In this document: positions 11,691 to 22,810 of the stretch, in pieces | How positions within the stretch are numbered: the first letter of the stretch is position 1 | How the letters are laid out: each line of letters starts with the position of its first letter | Assembly: GCF_958450345.1 (NCBI RefSeq) | Contig: NC_088782.1 | Span: forward strand, 105,740,358-105,804,357 | Source: Calliphora vicina | Lineage: Eukaryota; Arthropoda; Insecta; Diptera; Calliphoridae | Direction: 5' to 3' | Length of the DNA stretch: 64,000 nucleotides | Program-made: the position numbers and the translations under genes | Notes under the pieces: generated by a model | What the model was told of the DNA's origin: nothing | Databases searched by the model: none | Seen by the model: the letters and a program-made list of their open reading frames with translations, nothing else

Positions 11691-12495
11691 CAATTGTGCT
11701 ATGAAATGGATATAATTGCTTTAGAACCATGGTAGGCGTTCATATTGTTCAGGTAACGATGATTTTCGTCAAACAACCCGAATGTGAACAAAAGAGCGTA
11801 ATAGAGCGTAAAAATACACACAATTCATTCAGTTTCTTGATGTTGTTGTGGTTATTTTATTTTTTACCCAAAAGAGCACACAACTTAAATGCCTCTTTTT
11901 GCCTACCAATGCTTTAGATTCTAAAGCAGGGATTGTCATTTCATAGCACAATTGTGCAGACGAACAACGCACATATTCTTATTCTCTTTAAAAGAGCATA
12001 ACAAATGCCTCATTTTTTCAGAAATTCATTAAGCATTGTTGTTGGTTGGTTTTTGGACGAAGCATAGCAAACACACGCGTTTCAATTACAATTGAACACA
12101 AAACAACAAAGTCAGAAATAAATAAAAAAAATTTAAAGAATTTCGGCCGTAGAATGTATATTTTTTTATTTCCTTAAAATTTAAATTAAATTCTTTTAAT
12201 AAATTTGTTATATCTGGCAAAAATTCTAAATCTAAACATTCTTTATTTTGTTCTTATTTTAAGTGTTTGACATTATGTTTGCTGGGTAGCTCTCTCACCA
12301 ATACAATGACAGTTTTAGTTTTGGTAATCCCTGTTCTAAAGTTTAGAACATAGGTGGCCAAACATGCCCTTGAGGGCATTGTGTTGTTCTCACTAATACA
12401 CACGCAATACGAATGTTCTCAGCAAAAACTCAAAATAAACACAAAACAAAAACAATTTAATTTAATTTTCGGTGCATTTTCGGTGCAAAGTACAC
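11691..12495. other. Non-coding; recurring CTTTAGA and CACAATTGTG words
   Basis: TAGCACAATTGTGCTA (about 11687) and TAGCACAATTGTGC (about 11943) are near-palindromes. The word CTTTAGAA or its inverse recurs near 11711, 11915-11932 (GCTTTAGATTCTAAAGC), 12333-12350 and, beyond the next element, near 13347 and 13537. The stretch 12331-12400 (TTCTAAAG...AGGTGGCCA) is roughly inverted at 13336-13357. The layout suggests eroded MITE ends; no gene is seen. Confidence 0.4.
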
Positions 12496-12642
12496 ATATC
12501 CCAGCAGTTCGAGGAAACAGTACCGAACTAGTGATTTTACCCATCATTTAGGGTGGGAGCTAGTCACTTCAATAGCCACGTGACTAGCCATTTTAACACG
12601 GGCATGTCCTAGGCTGACCCCCTGCCTTGTTGTCTCCTTTTG

Positions 12643-12691
12643 ACGTTGACTACTTTGGACCAACTTATAGTTGGTCCAAAGTAGTCAACGT
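12643..12691. repeat. Perfect 23-3-23 hairpin
   Basis: The arm at 12643-12665 (ACGTTGACTACTTTGGACC then AACT) is followed by the loop TAT and its exact reverse complement at 12669-12691. Complete identity in an otherwise decayed area suggests a recent or functionally maintained palindrome. Confidence 0.9.
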
Positions 12692-12865
12692 ATTGGATTC
12701 ACATACCGGTTACATAGAGTCAGTTACCTTACTAGCTACCAAACTGGTTATGCGGAAGATTATTGACCCCAAATAGTCAGTCTAAAAGACATATCCTTCT
12801 GGTGAGTTAAATAACTACTTTCTAAAGTACAGCACAAAATAATATTTTAAAGTGACTTCAGCGTA

Positions 12866-13222
12866 GATTACTTAGAGACACTAAAGTGACGATTGTCTTC
12901 CTGCCAGATTACTTGTGGTGTATAAAGAAACCAATTGTCTTCTCTCTGCACTACAAAGAGCACATACGTGTCAAATGGCCAAAATATATAAATTGGAGTC
13001 AGCCAAGTGATAAGACATTTGAGTACGAATTACTCACAAAACGATTAAGGTGACTACATTCCAGATTACTTAGAGACACTTAAGTGACGATCGTCTTCAC
13101 GCTAGATTACTTGGGATGTATAAAGTAACCAATTGTCTTTTCTCTGCACTACAAAGTGCACACACTTGTCAAATGACCAAAATATATAAATTGGAGGCAG
13201 CCAAGTGATAAGACATTTGTGA
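12866..13222 (+). repeat. Tandem duplication, 198-bp period, with a TATA-like box
   Basis: Two units (from 12866 and 13064) share GATTACTTAGAGACACT, AAGTGACGAT, ACCAATTGTCTT, TCTCTGCACTACAAAG, CCAAAATATATAAATTGGAG and CAGCCAAGTGATAAGACATT. Each carries AATATATAAATTGGAG, a TATA-like sequence, followed by a conserved tract of about 30 bp. The units differ by scattered substitutions. Confidence 0.85.
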
Positions 13223-13357
13223 AAATTACTGTCTTTAAGGGATACATTGACTACTTGCTTAACTGCTGGGATATTCATTTGTGTTCTCTTTTATATTTTA
13301 CACTACACCATATGCATTTTAAACACTCTCTTTCTGGCCACCTCTGCTTTAGAATGA

Positions 13358-14634
13358 CAACATCGATGATTTTTGTACAGCGATGAAATTTGCTTGAACA
13401 GATCAAATGATACAATATCAACAAATATATGATTACAGCTTTACAAGATCCGCATCCAGTATTTACTACGACTTCATCCATCGATTCTACTAAGTGACTA
13501 GTAAGTTGGGTCCCTTTTGGCTAACAGTGTCGACCGCTGCTTTAGAATAAATACATGTTTAGCATAAACATTTTTCAATTCGGCACTCATCTCTTTGTTA
13601 AACTCTTTCTCTAGACACTGATGTCTAACCACAACACTCCTGTTAGCAAAACTAACAAGTTGTTTGAAATTTTCTCAAATTATTTTTCTTTTGTTAAAAT
13701 CCAGCCAAATCATTTCAATCTAAATCTGAACTGTAAACCATTTTAAATTGCTGTCAATCATATTTAAAATTTGTTATTTTCAAGCTGTTTAGAATTTAAA
13801 TGCCAAAATCATACAAAAAATATATGTATGTATATGTAAACAGATTGGCCAAATAGTTTTGACCATTAATCGCCTGCCTTTTAATCCGATCAATTTATTC
13901 AAATGTCCACAAGCTTAACAGTCAGTCAGTTGTATATACGATATACAACACTACGTCCATTGGTCAAGCTGTTATTGAAGCAATTGATGTTAAAATGCAA
14001 TTTTGTATGGTCAACTAGAAATGGAGTTTAGCGTGTGGACAAAATTGTATGAACGAGTTCTAGTGTATTAATGGCAATGTGTAGTCATTTGTATGCCATA
14101 GAGATTTAAGCCAGTTTAAAAATTATTTTTTTTTTTTTTATTTTATAAGTATTAAAGGCATTAAAGATAATTTTTTTGTTTGCAACGGCGCATTAGAATA
14201 CATTTTATACAAAAAAATAAATGTAGTTAAAGAAATTATGCATAATCGAGCATAAAATTTGTTGGTTGTTGTTAGTGTGGTTGGTTGGATGATTTTGGTT
14301 GCTGGCTTGTTTGCCTGGTTATTGGCAACATGTCTTTAAACAGGAAGTTTATGTTTCTGTTATTGCCATGAGTTGAATTATGTTGAATTTTGATTAAAAT
14401 CTTTGCTAAATTGTTACATGTTAGTAATTGTATGCGCAGTGATGGTTATGACCAACATTTGCGGTTTTAAAGGCCAGCTTAAATAGCGTCAGTTTGAGAT
14501 TTTAGTCTATAGATAGTACAGTATTTTATAGATGATAAAAAAGAACCCTAATATTTCTACATATACTGCATAAACTCATAACATGCTTGGCAACATGTAC
14601 ATTTCCACAAATTATACACATATACACAAATTAT
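13358..14634. other. Non-coding DNA, no gene seen
   Basis: No coding-like frame beyond short chance ones. AT-rich, with poly-T near 14125-14140. A GTTGGTTG-type run lies near 14262-14290. Confidence 0.4.
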
Positions 14635-15957
14635 ACACATATATATAGATATCAATGTACCAAATTTTATGCAGATTGGCCGATAAAATTTGGTACATTT
14701 TAACCTTAAAAAATATTAAAAACTATCGATATCATAATGAAATTAATTGTATACAGTAATCATACTTCTGGATTTTGTGAATATCGGTACATATTTAGCC
14801 ATAGCTCCCATATAAGGTCCACTCCCGAAAATCACTAATATCCTCATAAATTTCTTACAAATATAGTTATCAGGTTGAAATTCAAAACAAATTTATTCAA
14901 AATCGATGTACCAAATTTTATGATGGTAGGCCCATAATTGGTCATAACCTCCATATAAGAACTACTTCAGGAAAACACATTACCGTGCACAAATATCCAT
15001 AAAAATCTACACTCAACCAAAATTTTACACCGATCAGTAATTTGTATCCAAGAATCGTACTACAAGATTTTTTAAATATTGGTGCATAATTCGGCATAGC
15101 TCCCACATAAGGTCCACTCTTGTTAATAGCGTTGTTTATATGAAATTCTACAAAAAAAGCCCTTAAATACTTAGGATCATAATAGGTCATAGCATCCATA
15201 TATTTAACCAAAATGGTACACAGATCAGTAATTTGTATTCAAAAATCATAATACTGAATTTTGTGAATATTGGTCCATAATTGGCCACAGCTCTCATATA
15301 AATACATAAAAATCACGTAAAAATATTCTATGACAATCGAATCTAATAGGTCATAGCTCCCGCAAAAGTCCCACAACCAAATATTTTGAAATTTGTCTAA
15401 ATATATTTGTATACCCTTTTTTTTATACTCTGTTTCTTCACTTGAGGTTAAAAGGGAAAAATGTTGATCCAAACGTATTAACTAATTATTAAGTATACAA
15501 ATTGTTAAATTTCATTTCATGAGGTCCAGACTTAAACTCGACAACACTTTCCCTTTGCGCATGTGAAATTTCATTAAAATCGGACTAAGGGTTTAGAAGT
15601 TACAGATTTATTTCCCTCTTTTTTTTTTTCTCATACCACTGTGCGCCACTTTGACACTCAGATATTGTAAATCGTTTAACCCAGTTCCAACAAACTGTTT
15701 TATAATAATTTACACGAAGATTTAGAAAAATTAAATTTAGACGACAATTTATCAATTAAAAGACAATAATTAACTGTGTCAAACGTTCTAATAGGAATTT
15801 CAGTTATAAATTGCTGAATTAGATACAATTTGTTGTACATTTGAAATAAAATATAGTCTTTCTAACAATTGTTATATTATTTCAGTTGTTATACCATCAT
15901 ATTTAGGTGGAGGGTATTTAAGATTCGGCACGGCCGAATATAGTACTCTTACTTGTT
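14635..15957 (+). mobile_element. 5'-truncated DINE-like element, CGGC-hairpin type
   Basis: The body consists of recurring phrases ('attttgtgaatatcggt', CCATAGCTCCCATATAAGG, 'ccgaaaatcac'). It ends GGAGGGTATTTAAGATTCGG, then CACGGCCGAATATAGTACTC, then TTACTTGTTTT. It aligns by eye with the fuller copy at 30946-32991 but lacks the TATACCCTCCACC head and the GTCY microsatellite. 15560-15650 also resembles part of 4640-4735, with 'tttagaagttacagattta' before a T-run and CCACTGTGCG. Open frames here (14942-15211, 15239-15472) are repeat shadows. Confidence 0.7.
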
Positions 15958-16640
15958 TTTCTATTCGTTCATTCATATATTCAATAAATCGATGGTTGCT
16001 GTCGGCGTATGGCACGTAGCGCCATCTAATTGAAACCACATCTAGGCCAGATCAATGTCATCCATATTTTTAAACAAAAAAATCATTGATCACGATAACG
16101 ATCTCCATTGAAGATATAAGGTTCGATGATGCCACCAGCGTGTAAATCTATACTCTCATCTAGAGAGTATGTTGCATGAAATCTATCTACAGTTCGAAGA
16201 ATGGCTTGCTCATATAGAGGATTATATGCGCCATAAAAGTCACGAATTCATCTATAAGTTGAACGAATCGATGAATGATTTTCAAAATAAATTTGGTGAA
16301 TTTGGCAGCGTTGGTAAAGCGCCAATCTGTTCATGATGATTTGCCAGAGAATACCGATCATAAATGTCAAAAAGTGAGCGCAATATGACAATTCATTTGA
16401 CATTGCTTAAAAAAACGTCCTTTATATGAATAAAAGAAAATGTAAAAAATAAAATCATTCATATTTTCAATATTTCTCAAATGTGCATAAATAACGCGGT
16501 TCAGCAGCAAAACAAATGCTTCACTAACCACTATATAGATTTGATGCATTATGGTTACCTAAGTACAAAACTGGTAACATTTTTTAATTCTATGGATAGA
16601 TTTAAAAAAAAATTTGTTAGATGTTTCTCCACATAATTTA
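15958..16640. other. Non-coding; includes the repeat shared with 9240-9372
   Basis: 16260-16400 repeats the block at 9240-9372. The preceding stretch (15960-16260) has several ATCGATG/GAACGAATC words but no gene. Confidence 0.4.
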
Positions 16641-19265
16641 TCATAACTCAAAAAAGGTTAGTCCGATATTATTGAAGTGAACTTAGAAAAGTTCAAATTT
16701 ATATAACCTTCGAAAGAATTACATTAACTACTCAATTTTATGTATATCAAACAAAAAAGTAAAATTTTGTGAAATTGTGAATAAATTCGAAAAGAATAAA
16801 TCCATTTTTATAACAGATATCTCATTTTTTTGCTATTATATGTGGCTTTGCGATAAAGCAATAAATCTTAACAATTTTTGGCGTTTTCGATTTTTCATGA
16901 TTTTTTTAAAATAAAAAAAATTCTGTTTTCACCTAAAAAATATATTTTTTGCTTCAATTTGTTATTATAACTCCGAAACTACTGAGCCGATTAAAACGCA
17001 ATATATAAGTGAAAAATAGTACATAGCATGGGGAAATTGTTTTCAAATTTAAATCAATCGAAAGAAGAGCATTAACTACACAATTTTATGTATATCAAAT
17101 AAAAAAGTAAAATTTTTAGAAAATGAGCCAATTCACTTAATTGTGAATAAATTCAAAAAGAATGAATCAATTTTTATGATGGATATCTCATTTTGTTTCC
17201 ATTACATGTTGCTTTGCTATAAAGCAGTAAATCTTGGCAATTTTTGGCGTTTTCGATTTTTCACAATTTTTTTAAAACAAAAAAATTTTATATTTTCACC
17301 TAAAAGATATATATTTTGCTTCAATTTGTTATTATAACTCCGAAACTACTGAGCCGATTAAAACGCAATATATATGTGAAAAATTGTACATAGCATGGGG
17401 AAATTGCTTTCAAATTTCAATCAATCGAAAGAAGAGCATTAACTACTCAATTTTATGTATATCAAACAAAAGAGTAAAATTTTGTGAAAATGAGCGAATT
17501 CGCTTAATTGTGAATAAATTCGAAAAGATTAAATCCATTTTTAAAAAAGATATCTCATTTTTTTGCTATTATATGTGGCTTTGCGATAAAGCAATAAACC
17601 TTAGCAATTTTTGGCGTTTTCGATTTTTCATGATTTTTTTAAAATAAAAAAATCTATTTTCACCTAAAAAATTTATTTTTTGCTTCAATTTGTTGTTATA
17701 ACTCCGAAACTACTGAGCCGATTAAAACGCAATATATATGTGAAAAATTGTACATAGCATGGGGAAATTGCTTTCAAATTTCAATCAATCGAAAGAAGAG
17801 CATTAACTACTCAATTTTATGTATATCAAACAAAAAAGTAAAATTTTGTGAAAATGAGCTAATTCACTTAATTGTGAATAAATTCGAAAAGAATGAATCA
17901 ATTTTTATAATCGATATCTCATTTTGTTTCCACTACATGTGGCTTTATAATAAAGCAATAAATTCGAACGATTTCTGCCGTTTTCGATTTTTTATGATTT
18001 TTTTAAAAACAAAAAAATTTTATTTTCACCTAAAAGATATATTTTTTGCTTCAATTTGTTATTATAACTCCGAAACTACTGAGCCGATTAAAACGCAATA
18101 TATAAGTGAAACATAGCACATAGCATGAGGAAATTGTTTTCAAAATTCAATCAATCAAAAGAAGAACATTAACTAGTCAATTTTATGTATATCAAATAAA
18201 AAAGTAAAATTTTGTGAAAATGAGCGAAATCACTTAATTGTGAATAAATTCGAAAAGAATAAATCTATTTTTATAATAGATATCTCATTTTTTGCTATTA
18301 TATGTGGCTTTGCGATAAAGCAATAAATCTTAGCAATTTTTGGCGTTTTCGATTTTTTATGATTTTTTTAAAAACAAAAAAATTCAATTTTCACCTAAAA
18401 GATATATTTTTTGCTTCAATTTGTTATTATAACTCCGAAACTACTGAGCCGATTAAAACGCAATATATATGTGAAAAATTGTACATAGCATGGGGAAATT
18501 GTTTTCAAAATTCAATCAATCAAAAGAAGAAGATTAACAAAAAAGTAAAATTTTGTGAAAATGAGCGAATTCGCTTAATTGTGAATAAATTCGAAAAGAA
18601 TAAATCCATTTTTAAAACAGATATCTCATTTGTTTGCTATTATATGTGGCTTTGCGATAAAGCAATAAACCTTATCAATTTTTGGCGTTTTCGATTTTTC
18701 ACAATTTTTTAAAAACAAAAAAATTTTATATTTTCACCTAAAAAATATATTTTTTGCTTCAATTTGTTATTATAACTCCGAAGCTACTGAGCCGATTAAA
18801 ACGCAATATATATGTGAAAAATTGTACATAGCATGGGGAAATTGCTTTCAAATTTCAATCAATCGAAAGAAGAGCATTAACTACTCAATTTTATGTATAT
18901 CAAACAAAAGAGTAAAATTTTGTGAAAATGAGCGAATTCGCTTAATTGTGAATAAATTCGAAAAGAATAAATCTATTTTTATAATGGATATCTCATTTTT
19001 TTGCTATTATATGTGGCTTTGCGATAAAGCAATAAATCTTAGCAAATTTTGGCGTTTTCGATTTTTTATGATTTTTTTAAAAACAAAAAAATTCTATTTT
19101 CACCTAAAAGATATATTTTTGGCTTCAATTTGTTATTATAACTCCGAAACTACTGAGCCGATTAAAACGCAATATATATGTAAAAAATTGTACATAGCAT
19201 GGGAATACTATTTTCAAAATTCAATCAATCGAAAGAAGAGCATTAACTACTCAATTTTATGTATA
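16640..19265 (+). repeat. Tandem array, about seven units of ~366 bp
   Basis: The marker GAGCCGATTAAAACGCAATA starts at about 16984, 17351, 17715, 18081, 18446, 18789 and 19155, giving periods of 367, 364, 366, 365, 343 and 366. The short unit lacks about 22 bp near 18537. Other unit words are TTGTACATAGCATGGGGAAA, CAATCAATCGAAAGAAGAGC, ATATGTGGCTTTGCGATAAA and TTTTTGGCGTTTTCGATTTT. Since 366 is 122 x 3, several units stay open over most of their length in one frame (for example 17748-18116 and 18822-19325). The products are I/K/F/N-rich and probably non-coding. The first unit decays into the flank at about 16640-16700. Confidence 0.9.
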
Positions 19266-20100
19266 TCATATTTATATTACTGGAACCAAATTTTGTTTTC
19301 AATTTATCGCCCGACCTATTATTGATGAATAATGTATTAAAAATTATGATATTTCAATTGTCTGACCTCAAACTTAATATTAATATTAAATCGGAATCGG
19401 TTTCGTGTAATCAGCGATTTTCTAGGCTTTTCCTCTCACTTTATCCGTTCAACTATCAGAAGCATTATACTGTAAATTCATAAAACCTGCTTACTTTGAG
19501 TTAAACCAGATGAATTGCTAGTAGAAGTAGTTCTAACATTTCTAAGATTTATGTAGTCTAGTCTAATGTTTATATTATAGTTGTGTGTTTTTTAAATTTA
19601 TTACTATTTAATTTTATTGATTTATATATAAATTATATTTAATGAGTTCTTTCACACTTATTATGAATATAAGTATTTGATTTGGTAGATATTTTCAAAA
19701 GCGTGCCGCTTGAACAAAATTTATAAAAAAAATGCTGCATAATTAATCCTCTTTATGTAGCCATAAAATGATTTAACATGTTTATTTAATTTTATTGTTT
19801 TTCTATGCCAAAAAAAAAAATTACTTAACAAATGTTCTGTGTATTATTGAGTTTAACACTTTGTTGCTGCTGCTGCTTGCTGTGATTTATAAATTATAAA
19901 CAAATTGTTAAACAAATTTTAAAAATTCATTGTGTATTCAGCAGCAAACACTTGCATTTGAATTAATTATAAAGCGGGGCTTAGTTAGAAGTAACCCAGT
20001 GAGTATTTTTGGGGAAAAAATTAATGAAATTATCGAACGGCTAAGTTATAAATAGCTTAGAGAACATTTGTAAGTCGAAATAATAAAAATGATCGCTTTG
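19266..20100. other. Non-coding DNA, no gene seen
   Basis: AT-rich. A CTG trinucleotide run (TTGCTGCTGCTGCTTGCTG) lies near 19862-19880. The frame at 19259-19483 continues the last tandem unit into the flank and has no domain. Confidence 0.4.
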
Positions 20101-20103
20101 AAA

Positions 20104-20165
20104 TTGGGTTCCTTGCTGGTCTATCAATCTGAGGGTTGCGGGTTCGATTCCCGCCAGAGTCTTTG
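20104..20165 (+). pseudogene. tRNA-like remnant or SINE head with a B box
   Basis: GGTTCGATTCC at 20141-20151 matches the pol III B box, inside a perfect T-arm (stem GCGGG/CCCGC, loop TTCGATT). Upstream TGCTGGTCTATCAATCTGAG resembles D and anticodon arm sequence, but I cannot fold a full cloverleaf or assign an anticodon. A second CCCGCAGAC follows at about 20174. It may be a tRNA-derived SINE or a degenerate tRNA copy. Confidence 0.45.
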
Positions 20166-21420
20166 GGTGTATCCCGCAGACAAGCAAAAGGCTTTGCAGT
20201 TTGTGTCTGTTTATGATTTTAAGATGTCTGTAAATTTTTCCTAAGACTTTAGGATGTTGAATGTTGAATTCATTATGTAGTTCCCTTATTTTAGTTACTT
20301 TCCTTTATTCAAAGTTCTTTTTTTTTTAAAAAATTCTTCCTTCTCTCTTCTACTCAACACTTTCCACTTGAAATCCAATAAAAACTCATTCAGACATTCT
20401 TTAATACAACTTTTGCCAAATAGAAAAAAAAACATTTAAACAAAAAAACACAAAGCCGCCTTGTTCAACAAAATATATAAATTTATTATGCACAACATGA
20501 ATTAAATGTTGCTGTTTCATACCAACAGCAACACGATTTCTTTGCGAACAACAGTTTTTGCTGCTACTGCTGCCGCTGCTATTTCTAAAGTTCTTTTTCT
20601 ATGCAAGTTGAACAATACATAATATATTTTTCAGTTGCTATTTTATCACGTGACTAATTTTGAAAGCAGTGACATTTATGCATTAAGCAAAAAAAGAAAC
20701 GAAACATATTTATTTATTTAAACATTCAAATTGCACAGTACACTAAACTAAAATTGTTTGACTAATTTAATATTTAACGATTTTATTTTATTTCTTTATT
20801 TTTTCTTCGTCTATTTGCAGGTATGTTGCCAACAATTTTCTTTGCAAGCACGTAAACTTTTAAACTTGTTAGTTGTTGTTTTCTATTTTTTCAAAAATAA
20901 ACTTAAACAGGTAAGAAATACAAATTTTTTTGAAAAAAAAAAATAAAGTTAAAATAAATAAAAATTGTTATTGTAACAATATTTAATTGGATTGTGTAAT
21001 AGTTGCTAAGTATAACAGTTTGTTGTACGTTTTAAAAATTATAAAATTGGTTTAAACAAAAACTACTGTCATATAATAAGATTTGAGAGCAATATTTGAA
21101 TATAAAGATGTAGAAACTTATTATACATTTGAATACCTACTTGAATTATTTTACATTCTCAAAGCAATGACAAAACTTATTTATGGGAAAACTTTTGTTT
21201 ATATCTACTAAAGTTTCGTATGATTAAAGCCTAAAATAAAATAATGTTTTTGAATTTCTAAAAACAACTGGTTAATTTGATATATCTACAGTTAATATCA
21301 ACTTAATTTGTGAATTTAAAATAAACAAAACAAAATAAAATAAATATTACAGCAAATTGCCAATTTACAGAAAAATATAGAGGGAAATTGAGGGAGTTTG
21401 AGGGAGATTGAAAAAACGGA
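20166..21420. other. Non-coding DNA, no gene seen
   Basis: AT-rich. A trinucleotide run near 20560-20582 (GCTGCTACTGCTGCCGCTGC) is the only compositional outlier. A short minisatellite (GAGGGARWTT, three units) lies at about 21381-21410. Confidence 0.4.
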
Positions 21421-21800
21421 CTACTAATAGCAATCTGATGACTTTAAACAGCAAATTTTGGGAACAATTATGACATATTTTTTGACAACTTGACTATAAA
21501 TAGATAGTTTATAGAAACCTGACTATATATAGCAAATTTAGAGAAAGAGAATATAAATAGCTAAATTTGGGAAAGTTGGTTAAAAATAACAAATTTAAGG
21601 AAATTTGACTATAAATAGCAAATTCAAGGAATCTTGAATATAAAGATAAAATTTAGCAAATTTGACTGTAAAATAAATAAATAACAAATCTAGAAAAACT
21701 TGACTATAAATAGCAAATTTAAGGAAACTTGACTGTAAAGATCAAATTTATGAAAACTTATTATTAATAGCAAATTTTGGGAAAATCTACTATAAAAAGC
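21421..21800 (+). repeat. Degenerate minisatellite with CTATAAATAG boxes
   Basis: About ten loose repeats of a 30-45-bp phrase (ACTTGACTATAAATAGCAAA then TTTAAGGAA). Exact matches to the MEF2 consensus CTAWWWWTAG occur at 21494-21503, 21523-21532 (CTATATATAG), 21609-21618 and 21704-21713. Weaker relatives lie near 21551 and 21790. MEF2 binding is inferred from the consensus only; the same words could act as TATA-like sequences or be inert. Confidence 0.7.
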
Positions 21801-21870
21801 TGCAAAAAAGTACAAGAAATACTGAAATGTCAAAAAATATTGGTTAGTATAACAGTTGTATTAAATTTTT

Positions 21871-22545
21871 TATACCCTACACCACCATAGTATTATGCGA
21901 GGGTATTATGCGTTTGTGCAGATGTTTGTAACGTCCAAAAATATTAGTCTAACACCCACCTTAAAGTATACCGATCGACTTAGAATCACTTTCTGAGTCG
22001 ATTAAATGATGTCCGTCCGTCCGTCTGGTTGGCTGTCCATGTAAACCTTGTGCGCAGAGTACAGATTGCAATTTTTAAAATTTGGTACATATTATTTTTT
22101 CGGTCCAAGGACCAAGCCTATTGAAACTGGCTGAAATCGGTCCATTATTTCACCTAGCCCCCATACAAATGTCCTTCCGAAAATGGATTTTATCGGTCAT
22201 AAATGTTTAATTTATTAATGTATCGCCAAAAATTGCGCACCAAATAAGTTTTATATATATAAAATTCATGTCACCAAATTTTGTTACGATCGGTCCATAA
22301 TTAGACATCACTTTAACGTCCATAAATCGCTTAAAAATTTTGGTATACTCACAAAATTCAACATAGTAAACTTTCATATAGACATAAATTACACGACCTA
22401 ATTTCATGGTGATCGGTCCATAATTGTTCATAGCCCCCATATAAGGCCCGCTTCCGAAAATCACTCAAAAATATAAATTATTGAAATTTTAGAAAAAAAA
22501 TGCTTTTGGTCTTTTACTTAGTGGGGCTTGACCGACCAGAACGCC
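21871..22545 (+). mobile_element. mini-me/DINE-like element, GGTCGG type
   Basis: Starts TATACCCTACACCACCATAG. Near 22014 it carries a GTCY tract (GTCCGTCCGTCCGTCTGG). The body contains CTTGTGCGCAGAGTACAG, TGAAACTGGCTGAAATCGGT, CACCTAGCCCCCATACAAAT and CCATAATTGTTCATAGCCCC. It ends near GGGGCTTGACCGACC, a decayed form of the terminal hairpin; the usual CTTACTTGTTTT is lost. The layout (subterminal inverted repeat, internal GTCY microsatellite, 3' hairpin) fits the dipteran mini-me/DINE-1 (Helentron) class. Confidence 0.8.
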
Positions 22546-22559
22546 TATTAACCCTGGGT

Positions 22560-22810
22560 GAACTGACCCAAGGAAGCTACAAGTCATGTCGGACGAATTT
22601 AGATCAAGTGATAGAAGGGGACTGGGGGTCTATATAGAGAACCCAGAGCACAAGTAGATTCATAATGCAATCTGCTATGTACAAGCCCTGATAGACAAAT
22701 ATTGTATTGTTTGCAAGGAGAATCCCCGGTGAGGAGTCAATCGTCTCATTATCCATCACTACAGCCCGTCCAGTCAGTTTACATAGCAAAGAATGGTCTA
22801 GGTATGCACA
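22560..22810 (+). pseudogene. GC-richer patch, possible LINE RNase H relic
   Basis: This patch is visibly richer in G+C than its surroundings. One plus frame reads GTGGLYIENPEHK near 22612, which resembles the start of the RNase H domain in I/LOA-type LINEs (a DG..GaGvY.e.P pattern); stops follow. The minus-strand frame at 22604-22825 has no recognisable domain. Transposon origin is likely, but the assignment is weak. Confidence 0.3.

Larger units (their letters stand above)
12496..13274. mobile_element. TIR element bounded by ATATCCCAGCAGTT
   Basis: ATATCCCAGCAGTT at 12496-12509 is repeated as its exact inverse AACTGCTGGGATAT at 13261-13274. If CCCAGCAGTT is the true end, the outer ATAT on each side could be a target duplication. 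The interior holds a perfect hairpin (12643-12691), a duplicated 198-bp module (12866-13222) and repeated TAGTCA/TGACTA words. No transposase frame is seen, so it is non-autonomous. It appears to have landed inside an older inverted repeat (arms near 12331-12495 and 13275-13357). Confidence 0.65.

Noticed and set aside
17143..19325. Open frames in the 366-bp array as genes
   Set aside because: No start context, no domain, and units shift frame relative to one another; kept only as a finding for a coding test.
22207..22464. 85-codon minus-strand frame (also 52058-52246 and 52341-52875)
   Set aside because: The same peptides recur in every mini-me copy; repeat shadows, not genes.
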